Shown here piece by piece: positions 31,416-43,100 of a DNA stretch of 64,000 bases. This DNA is from Vitrella brassicaformis. Taxonomy: Eukaryota; Sar; Vitrellaceae. The translations under genes were made by a program, and so were the position numbers. Positions within the stretch are counted from its first letter, which is position 1, and the number at the start of each line of letters is the position of its first letter. The stretch lies in contig CDMY01000113.1 in NCBI GenBank assembly GCA_001179505.1, positions 124,881 to 188,880 of the forward strand. Reading direction: 5' to 3'. The notes under the pieces are model-generated. The model did no database searches. It was not told where the DNA came from and saw only the letters and a program-made list of their open reading frames with translations.

Positions 31416-32977
31416 CGTACGACGTCAGCTGTCAGGTGCAGCACACGCTGTTCAGGCTGTACTTCAAAAACAGACCACCGAAGGTCGTCAAGGCCGGCGA
31501 ATGCTTCGCTGCTGAGGTATGGTGGCAGCATGAAAGACACTGTCGTCTGACTCATCGCATCATGGTGTAGTGCCCTTTGCTGTTTGTTTGTCTATCTGTG
31601 GCAGCTCTATCTTGCGAACGAGCTGGTACGCTTGAACTGACCATTGGGGCCATAGTAGCCTAGAAGAGCATGTGTGTGTGTTCCCGTTCTCGTTTGGTTG
31701 TCAGGGCATGAGTCATGCAATGGTGCCCTCTGACTCATCATCCACACCATCCAGCAGCAGCAGCAGCAGGCAGTCTGTCGGCCTGCAGCTCACGGCCATC
31801 CCATGGACGCCAGTCACTGGCAGCCATCAATCCCCCGCCCCACCCTGCCAGCTGCATGTGGCTGTCAAGAACCCAAGAGACCTCCTTGTCAGGAAGAGCG
31901 GCAGTGCCTCGCTGCAGGTGGCCATCTACATGATGCCGTCCATGGGCAGGCGGCCGTCTTCTGTGCTGTCCGTCACGGCCGTCCTAGTGGTGCAGGTGGA
32001 TCCCAAGTGCGTGGCTGGCGGCGGCATTCTCAGGGCCGCATCGCTGCCATTCACTCTGGTGACCAACAACACGGCGGCAGGAGGGAGTAATGCCCTTGTT
32101 GATGCGTGGGATGGTTTCAGCGGCACTCGGCTGCTCGACCTATCACCCATCGGCCCTCTAGCCCTCATTTTGGAGCAGTCGGCTTACGAGGTGCTCGGGG
32201 GGAAGGTGTGGGATGCCGGATGGATGGTGGCGGAGTGTTTGCGGCAAGAGGGCTACAGAAGGTTGCTGCATGACCATGATGCTGGAAGGCACGCTTGCCT
32301 GGAGCTTGGGAGCGGCACGGGGGTCGGTGGCATCGCGTACTATCTCAGTGGCGGGATGCGGCAGCCGATGGTCGTGTGCACTGACCTACCTGACGTGATG
32401 CCCATCTGTGAGGCCAACCTCACTCTCAACTTTGGTGCAGGTAATTGATGGATTGCACACAGACGTAGCGATCGAAGGCATGCCCAGTGTGCGGTTTTAT
32501 CTGTGTGCAGAGTCTGATCGCAAGGCAGACATTCGCGGCCGCCCTTTGCCGTGGGGCGACGACGCGGCCCTGACGGCCGTCAGTGACGAGTTCGGCCCCT
32601 TCTCGCTCATCATGTTATGTGACGTCTTGTACAACAGCGACAGCTACGGGCCGCTAATCGCCACACTCCGACGAGCCATTGACACCAGCCATCCCCCAGC
32701 CATCCTCCTCAGCTACCGCTATCGAGACCCGTGTGTGGGGCAATTCTTCCAGCAGCTGGGCGACATGTGTCACATCTATGACATCACCGATGTGCCCCTG
32801 CCGGCGGATGAGCGGCGCATCGACGCGCCTGAGAGGCTGGCGGCCCCGCGAAGGCGATCCAATGTGCTGCGGGCGGCGCTGATGCGCGCTGGTAGTGATG
32901 GTGGTGATGGGTGTGGGGGTGGGGGGGCTTTGGTATCGTGTGAGGACATCTGGGTGCTGTGGTGCGTGCCACAGTGA
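31397..32977 (+). CDS. Methyltransf_16 family lysine methyltransferase (METTL21-like), intact copy
   Basis: Exons 31397-31516, 31605-31625 (a 7-residue microexon, LYLANEL), 31705-32440 and 32511-32977 all join in phase for 447 residues. The C-terminal half is a seven-beta-strand SAM-dependent methyltransferase: motif I is LELGSGTGVGG, then VVCTDLPDVM for the acidic strand-2 residue, then LIMLCDVLYNSDSYGPL (the family's DxxY-like region) and LLSYRYRD. Such enzymes methylate lysines on translation factors or chaperones. The N-terminal 200 residues form a separate beta-rich domain I do not recognise, with a Ser-run linker. A second, inverted copy lies at 56149-57612. Confidence 0.8.
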
Positions 32978-33300
32978 GGGAGGGTTGTGTCCGTGTCCAT
33001 ATGTACAGGGGGTACTGTCTGCATGGCGTTGTAAGTGAAAGACTAGTCTTGCTGCTGATGTCTTGTTGCATGATGTCTTGTGGTGTTCCTTGTGAAAGGC
33101 ATCGCAGCGGACAAGGATCGCGCCGGGCAATCAGACAGACAGACAGACAGACAGAGGCAGTGCACGTCAATGATCGATATCGCAAAGACGTTGATTGAGA
33201 CGGCAAACAAAGAGACAAACAACCTGTCCGACCATGTACCATCATGCTCCAAGGTCGCTGCATGTAGCAGACGTAGGTACGGAGACATGAGAAATCGATA
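32978..33300. other. Gene-free interval
   Basis: Short ACAG repeat at 33132-33155; otherwise no recognisable feature. Confidence 0.5.
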
Positions 33301-34130
33301 CCGACAGATATAAAATGGAGGCAGCGATTTTGGGACCTGAGAGGCATACAGAAGGCCAACCAAGCAAACTAAAGGACGAATGGACAGGCACCGAAGCCAT
33401 CTCCCATCTCCCCTTTCCCGCCTGCCTGCCTGCCTGCCTGCCGGCCTGTCTGTCTGCGTACCCCAGTCCCGTCACGTCGCATACGAGTGGCTGCCCAAGG
33501 ACCTCCACCGAGAGCTCGTAGCTCCAGTACACGCTCGCTACAACGACGTGACTTTCATCCTCACAACACTGAAACAGACACACCCGAATCCACACAGCAA
33601 GTTATGAATCACGGGCCAAGATCCATGCTTCTGCGGTGCTTATTTCTTACCCGGCGACGGCTCCCAGGCACAGCAACGTCAGGATGCATAGGAGCTGTCC
33701 AAGGACCTCCACCGAGTGATCATAGGTCCAATATACGGCGACTACGAGCACGAAGAGGGTCGTGCAGGTGGTGAAGAGGCGGAGGGAAGTGACCTCCATC
33801 CTCAGCTGGCCTCCTGAGGTGGCCTGTACGTCCTCAGGTGGGCGCCAGGGCGGCGCGTCGACGTCCGTCTTGTCGCCGCTCTGCTATCGTTGCCGACCAG
33901 TGGGATGCCGATGGTACTTGATGACAGCTGCCTACTGAATCTCGATTGAGGGAGCCTTGCAGGGCCGTGCAGATACTGAAGAGGCCGAAGGATGTTGGCT
34001 TTATCCTCAGCTGGCCTCGGATGCTACGAAGAGCTCCCAAGAGGCAGCTGGTGTCACCGCCGGGTGGCGCGTGGACGTCCCGTCGCTGCTGTCTGTCGAT
34101 GACGATGGATACAGCTGCCAACTGAACCTC
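33300..34130 (-). pseudogene. Decayed tandem copies of the formin N-terminal membrane exon
   Basis: On the minus strand three units resemble the exon at 38764-38912: 33480-33560 (VVVASVYWSYELSVEVLGQ), 33600-33800 (LFTTCTTLFVLVVAVYW, then HSVEVLGQLLCILT) and about 33990-34040 (KPTSFGLFSICTAL). The middle unit even keeps the GTAAGAAAT donor and a TTTCAG acceptor. Plus-strand blocks after CCTCAGCTGGCCTC at 33804 and 34008 are direct repeats of each other. Stops and shifts rule out one continuous protein. Confidence 0.6.
33307..33329 (-). repeat. Dispersed 22-bp motif, copy 5
   Basis: On the minus strand reads ATCGCTGCCTCCATTTTATA; it lies just downstream, in minus orientation, of the decayed membrane-exon units. 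Confidence 0.8.
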
Positions 34131-34909
34131 TACTTGCGGCTCGGCTCAAGGGACTACTCCCTCCTCACGAGCCGCATCGGCGGCACCATGGCGGGGTGCG
34201 GCAGGGGGAAGTGTCGGGGTGGTGCTGCTGCTCGTGAGGGTGGCCAGGGGTGGCGGGTTGGTGCTGCTGCAGGTGAGGGCAGGGCGTGTCGGGGTGGTGC
34301 TGCTGCGAGGGGAGGGGGAGGGAAGGGGTGCTGGAGTGGGAGGGGCAGGTGCAGGGCTGGTGGTGGGAGGGGCACGAGCCGGGGGGCGACGTGGGACGGG
34401 GGATGAACGAGATGAGGAGGCACCATCATCGCCCCACTGCCTCTCGGTCCACTGCCCATCCACATGTCGATGCAGGTGGCCTGGGACCGTCTCGTCAACA
34501 CTACGAGCGCCTGCATTCACGAAGATGTTCTTCCCCCTCAACGTGTTCATCATGTATGTCATCTTGCGTAGTGTACCTTCGGTACGTATTCCAGGAGGAG
34601 GAAAATGTGTCCACAGTGTCGGATGGAGCGGTGCAGGCGGACAATGTTGCGGGGATCACACCGCCGGTGCAACTGACACGTTGACAGACGGCACAGGCAC
34701 ACATACACACGGACACATGTGATGCCGCCCGACCCATGAGTGTTGTCTCTGTTGTGTCGTGTGTGCCCCATCCTTCTCTCCGTACCTCCACCTCGCGCTG
34801 CAGCTGGCTGACCATGGCTCTGCTGGTGTAGTGCTCTATTTCAATCTGCACAGACAGAAACAAACACCCACCAATGGATTTCGGACGGCTCTGTTTCTGT
34901 GCTCTGTTT
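34131..34909. other. G-rich imperfect repeats, no supported gene
   Basis: Between 34190 and 34400 the plus strand carries repeated GGGGTGGTGCTGCTGC blocks and long GGAGGGG tracts. In all frames this gives low-complexity chains only. The rest (34400-34909) has no supported exon. Confidence 0.5.
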
Positions 34910-35689
34910 CTATGCGATGGGGGATTTGATGGTCTTGTGGCGTAGTAGCAGCACTCTGGCGTACGCCCCCGCCTGCAAGCGCGACATGGAGAGGGATCAA
35001 CATTACATGGCCGATCGGAATGCTGCCGTGCACTGCACATTGTGTGTGTGTCGGTCCGCACTTACTCCCAGTATGTGTGTGTTGGGGTTGTGGTGGTCCC
35101 TGGGCAGTTTGTACTCTGCCAGCTCCGCCGGCACCTGAAGGTCGGGCAAGAGCCACAGATACACTGCAGAAAGGCCAGTGGAGCAGCAGATATGAACTCG
35201 AGTGCATCTGCCTTTCACGTGTCATTCTCACCGATGGTGGGCGGCAGCCAGCGTTGCTACGGTTGGAGCCACGTCAGCAATGGGCGACAGGTACAGCATT
35301 CATCCCACCATCATGACACATGGTAGTACTAACCTTACAGAGGTTTTCTCGAGAAAGGAGAAGACACGCGCACACTTTCCAGACGGTAGTCGCCAGCCGC
35401 TCGGGAGAAGGCAAAAAGTCACCGGCTGAGGCCTCGGGCCCGGGGGGCACGGCGGTACATGAAGGAAGGGGCAGAGGAGGAGCGGACCGGCCACATGAGC
35501 CAACAGACAGCCAGAAAGACGAGGGAATGAAGGATCTGCGACTGAAACAAAGGCTGGAGGCGAACAGCGACTGAAAATTGTGGAATAGACTAAAATCGAC
35601 AGTTTCGCGTCTCCGCGTCTCGTCGCGAAAATCTCGCCGCACACTCCGCTTCTCTTTAGTTGCAACAACTTCTGCACCAGCCACTTCAC
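34910..35689 (-). CDS. Small unknown protein
   Basis: Minus strand. Exons at 34910-34972 and about 35073-35164 join in phase 0 and give YLWLLPDLQVPAELAEYKLP, then a stretch ending KTIKSPIA-stop. Upstream, a short exon QRWLPPTI and a long open exon starting at ATG 35689 (MKWLVQKLLQLKR) also fit in phase. The 3' part looks conserved and folded; the 5' exon is Pro-rich and may be partly untranslated. Family unknown. A mitochondrial protein is conceivable, from the basic hydrophobic start, but unproven. It ends near the GWT1 gene on the same strand. Confidence 0.4.
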
Positions 35690-35863
35690 TCAATGCCATG
35701 CACGCATCAACCCATCCATCCGCTATCACCAAAACTTGAGTGCCACGTGGCGGCACGCGAGAGCATACGACACACCGCTCCACACGATACAGTAACTGAG
35801 CGGAGCACGACACACACAGCTGGTTTGTGGGTTTGTGGTTGGTTGGCTGGTCCCCTGGCCAGC

Positions 35864-36889
35864 TTACAGCACGAGTATCGCGAATGCGGTCGCCGGCGGT
35901 TGCAGCAGCGTCTGCATGGTTACATTCACCATACCCGTCAGCTGATTCGCCTGACCGACACAGAGAGAAGCCATGGACGATCGGCGCCACGCCGACTGCA
36001 GTGCGTTCCGACCAGTAGAAAGATGGCCAGCATGTTCTTCTGCACGCCATCGAGAATGAAGATCCGCTGACGACTGCCTGCACAATACATGCAAAGAGCA
36101 CAACATAGACTACTCGTAGATCAGTGGCCGTACCAATGAATAGGTTAGCGGCGAGGCAGCATGCGAGCTGCCAGGAATGGTGGCTCACGCACAACAACAC
36201 AAAGGGCAGGTTGCTCTGGAAGACAAGAAGACAGGTATGGATGGATGGATGAATGAGCGTGCGAGCGTCCGCGTACGACGGGCTGCTTACTGACCAGTCT
36301 CCTTGACGGCATCAGCCCCCATCTCTTGTCAAGGTAGACCACCAAAAGAAACGTCACCACACACCAACTGAACCAGAGGACACACGCACCACTCATTCTC
36401 ACACGAACAAACCGTCTGTGGCGTGGTGCGGTGCCCGTGCGGTGCGTGTGTACCCCAATAGCTTGGTCAGCGTGATGCGGGTGGGTGGCGCCCTGACGAC
36501 AGGAACCGCAAACACACAGACAGATAGGTATGCACAGACATCTCCGTGTGTGTCGGCCGAGCACCTTTCCGGTTTGAGGATGCGCCCATGGCCGACGCCA
36601 ATCAGAAACAGAGACAACAGACCTCAACACCACACCGCACCACAAAACGCGCACGTCGATCCGAGAGTAAAGTCGGCGCGCGTAGCCTGTGTCGTGTATT
36701 CCTCACTCACCGATACTGCCCAGAATGCCTTCGCGATTGGCACTGAAGAAAGCTGGAGACACACAGGCAACCATACAAGTCAGTCAACACTTGGTGCAAC
36801 CAGTCGGAGCGCTCCTGATGTACATGTTCTTTCGGCATTGAGTATGAAGCCGCCCACACCGCAGTTCAGCACCAACTCGTACACTGCAT

Positions 36890-36920
<31 letters not shown>

Positions 36921-38480
36921 GAGGAGATGCATGTGTGCGGGAAGGAGCCACACAGCAGGTAGGAAAGGTACCCGCAGCTATGATGAGTCCAGCCGCGTCG
37001 GCCCACTCGGCGGGGAACAGACGATTGACCACCAATGACGAACCTGGCACGACACACATCCCAATCAGCAGACATATATGGCTGGACTCACTGGCCACTG
37101 TTGCTGTACCTCCCCACCTAATGTCACCAGGGCGATAGAGAAGAAGAAGTTCCAGTGGACACCGTACTCAGAAGTGGGCACCTGCACACACACGACACGC
37201 CCATGGCGGCATCCGTTTAGCCGCGCCGCCGTCCTTTCTCATGCTCACGTGGTAGTCGACGCCCCACACGAGGATCAATCGAATGGCGCCCAGCAGTAGG
37301 AGGGGCCACAGGCTGTAGGCTGTCACGCGAAGGGACGTTGGCGCTCTGCTGCCTGTGCAGCACACGCAAACACAGATGTAAAGCCACACAAAGCCACACT
37401 AATGCGTATGGTGCCTAAGTACCTCTGGCAGCTTTGGAAACCATGCCGCCCGCTAGGGTGAAGAAACCGACGCCCCCGTCCATCTGACGGAACAAGAGCG
37501 TGGACAACGCTCATCCACGGATGGATGGAGGGGAGAGGCGGTATGTTAGCCCTCAATTACTCACCACAGAGAATCCGTAGTTTTCAGTCTTGGCGAGCCG
37601 CCGCGGGTAGATGAAAAAGTCGACCGCAAGAATGGCTGACACATCCATCCATCCATCCATCCATCGGTATTCCGATCTTAAAGATCTGCCGGCGAACCAA
37701 TGTTTGTTCCAATGGCGCCAACAGCCCGATAGTCAGATATGTAGCACGGACGCCTGTAGAATCCACACACATGATCCAGGCACAGCCTTGTGTGGCCGTC
37801 ACAGCCTTCATTCTGCTCACTTTGGCTCTGCACAATGCGGCCGCGTTTCAGCTGACCTTCCTTAGGGAAACACACAACACAGACAAACAGACAAAGAAAC
37901 AAACAGGCAGGCAGGCAGGCAGACGGGAGCATCAACCAAGAGCAAAGTGCCGGTCTCTCTTCGACTACTTGTGTGCGTACCAGAAGTCGCTCGTGCGGAA
38001 GATCCGTCCATCAGCACCACTCGAGGCCTTTCGCCTCTCCGTCATGACAGCAATGGCGACCACGCCCAGCTGGCCGCACATGACGCTCACAGACAGGCGA
38101 GGCGCACAGAAGAGCACCAGCAGCGGCATCACTACCGCAAGGAACTCCAGTACAAAGCGGAGCACAAGGGAGCTCGGCCACCGCAGCAGCACCATGAGGG
38201 CGTGGCAGAAGAGAATAGACACCTGCAGACAGACAAGATACCAACCGGCACACGCACACAAGGGAGGGAGAGTGAAACACCGTCGTGTAGCTTTTGGGTG
38301 CCTCACTGCTGGAGATGCGCCGATGAGGAAGAGTTCCAGGTGTGCTGCGCCGGTCTCGTTGACATATGCCGTCTGCTGGATCTGGCTGTACTCATCCCTG
38401 GACACTCTGGTGCGGCAGACGCCATCATCAGGTGACAGCGCCACAGAAGGGCATTCGAACCATTCATGAATGAAACTCAT
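35864..38480 (-). CDS. PIGW: GPI-anchor inositol acyltransferase GWT1/PIG-W
   Basis: Minus strand, about a dozen short exons. Family signatures appear in order: LAVDFFIYPRRLAKTENYGFSV, split here by neighbouring exons, then MDGGVGFFTLAGGMVS, then GAIRLILVWGVDYH, then EYGVHWNFFFSIAL, then FFSANREGILGS, and finally NQLTGMVNVTMQT near the stop at 35864. Multiple membrane helices are evident. The enzyme acylates the inositol of GlcN-PI on the ER luminal side, an early step in GPI-anchor synthesis. The N-terminal exon (Met at 38480) contains YVNETGAAHLELFLIG, matching the family's start region, but the exact start is uncertain. One junction near 36617 lacks a clear AG. Divergent from the formin, 283 bp away. 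Confidence 0.85.
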
Positions 38481-38726
38481 TGCTATAGCATCTACAAACC
38501 TTACTGGCTCTCACGAGATCCTCAGCGCCTCAGATCTCGAACGTCATTCGAATTTGGAAGCAAGCTCGCATTGGAAGCAAGCTCGCATTTCGGAAACTCG
38601 TTTTTGGCCCTGCAAGGCTTCTTAGTCGAGGTTCAGTAGGCCGCGGAGTCAGCGGAACCAGAGAAGAAGCCATCGGCTCGACAGAAGAGCGGCGACAAGA
38701 CGTCGACGCGCCGCCCTGGCGGCCAG

Positions 38727-38779
38727 AGGACGTTAGCTCTTTAGCCTCGGAGGCCTGGTGAGGATGAGGCTAACGTCCT
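38727..38779. repeat. 11-bp inverted repeat spanning the formin start codon
   Basis: AGGACGTTAGC at 38727-38737 and GCTAACGTCCT at 38769-38779, exact reverse complements. The formin ATG at 38764 lies in the loop, next to the right arm. Confidence 0.7.
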
Positions 38780-40078
38780 TGGGCCTCTTCAGCACCTGCA
38801 CGACACTGTTCGTGCTCGTAGCCACCGTGTACTGGAGGTTTGAGCACTCGGTCGAGGTCCTCGGGTACCTCTTATGCCTGCTGACATGCCTGTGCCTGGG
38901 AGCCATCGCTGGGTAAGAAATATGCACCGCAGAAGCATGGATCTTGGCCCATGATTCATAACTCGTTGTGTGGATTCGGGTGTGTTGGTTTCAGTGTTGT
39001 GGGGCTGATGTGTGACATCATACGGCCACCAAGCCGTGTCTCTGCCCACCCGCCAGCCCATGGCGTCGCCAGCAACACGGTTCCGCTTCAGACGAGCCAC
39101 CTCGCCCACGGCACACCCATCCTCTGCTCGCACAACCCGGGCACAGACGTCATGAGCGTGAGCAGCACCCACCGCACCATCGCCACCTGGACAGCACCGC
39201 TCACTCTCACCCCACAGCACGCGTCACCCACCTCCGGCAACGTCAGCAACACAACTGCTCTCTCCTCTCCCGCTGTGCCCGAGTCTCCCCCACGCGCCGT
39301 CGGCCAGCCCGACGCAGAGGGGTTCTACGACGCCATGAGTGCCACCAAGGCGTCGGTGGGCTGCCAGGCGACCTACCTGTGGGTGGCACACCGTGGCAAG
39401 CAGGAGAAGGCGCAGACCGTCAAGGGGCGGGAGGAGGTGCAGGACCCGACGGTCCCTACCCCATCGCCGCAGCGGCAGCAGCGGCCACCGTCCAAGGACA
39501 AGAGGAGGAGCACCAGGGAGGGCGGCATCGGGGCGGACGTGCGGCGCCACAGCAAGATAGCGGACATGGCTGCCTACTTCTTGCCATTCCTCGCCAAGCA
39601 ACTGGGGGTCAAGAAGCTCAAGGACCTTCCCAACACACTCACCGGTCTGGCCAAGGCGGTGGCCAACCAGGACAAGACGGACACCAAGACTGACAACAAA
39701 CACAAGCCCGCCAGTCCCCCCAAGCAGACCACCCAGCCCCAGCCCGCTCCCGCGGCGGCTGGCACCGACACGGCCACTGCCAAGAAGCCCGCTGTGGCCA
39801 AGCCCAAGAACGGCATCCCTCCCCGGCCCAAGGGGAAGCTGCCCCCTCCCCCGCCGCCCCGGGGCAAAGGTCCGCCCATCAAGAAGGCGTCGGCTGCCAG
39901 CAGCGGTGCGCTGGTCAAGGCCAAATCGGCCGGCGGCGCGGCCCTCCCGCTGGGCAAGAAGCTGCACGTCACTAGCATACCTGACGATAGGTTGGAGAAG
40001 TCTCTCTTCAAGGTGAGTGAGGGGAAAAAAGGGCGGGTGCGAAGCGAAGCGGGAGGGAGGGAGATGAATGAATTGTTC

Positions 40079-40109
<31 letters not shown>

Positions 40110-43100
40110 GTGTGTATAGGAGACAGCGTTGGACGAGACCAAGTTGCGGATGGTGTTGGATATGGACGCCTTGCGGTCGGTGTTTCGGCCCGACCCGCCG
40201 GCCAAGCGGCAGGAGACGAAGCCGCACCACATTGCCGAGAAGGACCGCACTCAGCCACAAAAGAAGAAGATCCTCACTGACGGACGCGCACAGGTGGGCG
40301 TGAGGGAGGGAGGGAGGGAGAGGCCCACACCCCACGACCACACAACACCGATACCCGCAATGTTCCTCTATGTGCACGTGTGTGGTGCAGAACCTGTTCA
40401 TCACCGTTCGCCGGCTGACGTACAAGCCAGGCATCCTGTGCAACCAGATCCTGCTGCCGCTCAAGATTCCCCTCAAGCTCGATGCCATCGCACCCACCAT
40501 GCCGACCCCCCTGGCCATCCTCACGCAGCCCAACCACACCCCTCCGCCCCAGGCCGCCCTGCCGGAGGTGTCCGAGTCCCTGCGGTGCAGCGGCAGTGTG
40601 GTGTCGTTTGGCGCCCCGTCCAACAGGGGCAGCGAGCAGCGGGAGGGCGACCGCGAGTTGGGTTTGTTGCTGTATCGACTGCGGGACATGGTGTGTGGTG
40701 AGGGGGAGAGGAAGGCGTTTGAGCAGCTCAAGAGGGGACTGGCGGAGGACATAGAGCGTCTCAACCAGGCATTCCTGTGCCAGGTGGGTGCATCAGGCGG
40801 GATGGATGGACGTGAAGGACATACTCTATCCCTTCTTGTGGCCATCGTGTGTTGCGTGCAGGAGGAGATTACAGCGTTGAGGGCCTACGAGGGGCCCCTT
40901 AATGAACTGCGGGAGATGGAGCAAGAGGTACGTCACACACACAACACTCACCTGAACACACACTACGGAGGCCCGCCCTCTCACTCTGTGGGTGTGGTGC
41001 GAGTGGTGATGTGTGCAGCTCCTCCCATTTGCGTACGTCGAGCGGCCCCAGGCGCGCATATCAGTGCTGGAGATCGCTCTGACTGTCGAGCCTCGTTGCG
41101 CCGAGGTACTCAAGGAGATCCAACGGCTGCAGGAGGCATGCAAGCAGGTAACACACAGACAGATGAAGCAGACAGCAGCACGCGCCACTCCACCCCATAC
41201 ATTCTGTGTGTGTGTGCAGTTGCTGAGTTCCGATAGTCTCAAGCAGCTCTGCCACTTCTGCCTCCACCTCATCAACTGCATCAACGGGCACACAGGCACA
41301 CAAGCCAAGGTACGCACATAACACCAACCCCCCCCACACACATCACAACACATGTCTGATGTATGTGTCCATCCATGCAGGCACCTAGTGACACGAACCA
41401 CCCCTTTGGGCCCTCTCGCGCCCTCCCGCCGTCCAGCATCCCCCGTCCACCATTCACAGCAAAGTCCAAGCTGCCACCCCCACCTCCGAAGGTGCGGCCG
41501 CCCAACCACTCTGCGCGCAAGTCGCCCCCCACGCCACGCGAGGAGCTGCCAACACGGATCCCCGGGCCCTCCGCCACCACCAAGGCCAAGAATGGCGGTG
41601 GCGCGGCCAGCACTGCTATTAATGGCGGCAGAGAGGTGCATGGCGGCATCCGGGGTTTTCACCTGGGCGATCTGAAGAAGTTGGCGGATTACAAGGACAA
41701 GCGTGGCAGCACCAAGGTGACCCTGCTGCACGCTGTGGTGTGTGCGTTGACCGAGGTGGCGTACCAGCGGGAGGGGGGGAAGGGCATCGATACCAAGTGG
41801 CAACAACAGCAACAGCACAATGTCGACCAGGCGGTGAGAGAGACGCACAGGAAATGGGTGGGCGTGTCCATGGACAGCGCATCACAATGAATGCTGTGTG
41901 TATGTCGCAGGATGTCTATTCGGATATGGACGCGTCGCCGTCATCTAGTCGTTTCGGTTGGACCCCCCAGAGGAAGGCCGAGCTGCCTTTCCCCCCGTTC
42001 GTCACCAAGCTCAAGGAGGAACTGGGCACCCTCAGACTCGTCACACGGGGGCTAGGAGGTGCGTGACACCAACACACTCACTCACATACAAACACACGTC
42101 GATCCATCACATGTGTTGTGTTTGTCTTCCTTTCCTTCAGAGGACATCGACGGCCGTCTGTTGGAGCTCAAGCAGTCGCTCAAGTTCCTGGAGAAGGAGA
42201 TATCCATGCACGCCCGATCATACCGCCCCACGGCAGTCAACCTCTCGCCCACACAGATCACCAGCACCCCACCTCCCGTCATCCCAATGCACCAGCCCGT
42301 CTTCCACCAGCAGAGCAAGACACCTGCATTCGGTGAGCAGAGCGCCACGCCGCGCAGCCCGCCCATGAGCATCCGGATTGTCGAGGCGCCGAAAGACCCC
42401 GAGAGCCCCACCCGGCTCGCCAAGCCAGCCGTCAGTCCATCGCCCTCTCCAGATCTGCTGTCGCCCATCCCTCCCAAGCCCACCAACCAGCAGCTGAGCG
42501 GCGCCGAGGCCATATCGCCCGATGCTCTGTCGCCTTTGCGTCAGCCGTCCCCCTCCCCTCTGCAGAAGATGGCGGCCATGTCGCGTGAGGCCGCTGCGAT
42601 GGCGGCCAAGATCAAGTCGCCCAGGGACTCGATGCAGTCGGTGGCGTCCATGGCCAGCGCCATGAGCGGCGGATCGGCCGATGGGGGGCTGTTGGAGATA
42701 ATTGAGGAGGGAGAGGGAGAAATGGAGGGGATCACCAAGCGGGAGAAGAATGCACTGGACCGACTGATTGAGCTACATGACTATGGTAAGACAGGCAGCT
42801 AAGCAACACTGCACACCGGACCGACAAGAGGCCCTTGCCTTGGTGTGTCTCTGTGTTGTTTGTTCCTTCAGTTTCTGGCCAACTCAGTGAGATAACGTTG
42901 CAGTATGACGGCGTGGTCAAGGCCTGCCGTCGTGTCCTAGAGTGGTGCGCCGAGGAGGAGCCCTCCGACATCGCACTCCCCCACCCGCCTCCCAAGGCCA
43001 CTGCACCCACCGAGGGCGGCAACGGCGGCCCCGAGACGACGGGCGGTGGCGCGAGGGATGAGAAGAAGGAGACTAAGATCACCAAGAAGAACCTGCAGGT

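Noticed and set aside
40080-40115. TG-repeat as a Z-DNA or recombination site
   Set aside because: It is the 3' end of an intron, like many others here, and needs no separate explanation.
39224-40845. Long minus-strand open frames opposite the formin
   Set aside because: They mirror the Pro/Lys-rich formin coding strand and show no domain; the plus strand has clear FH2 sequence.
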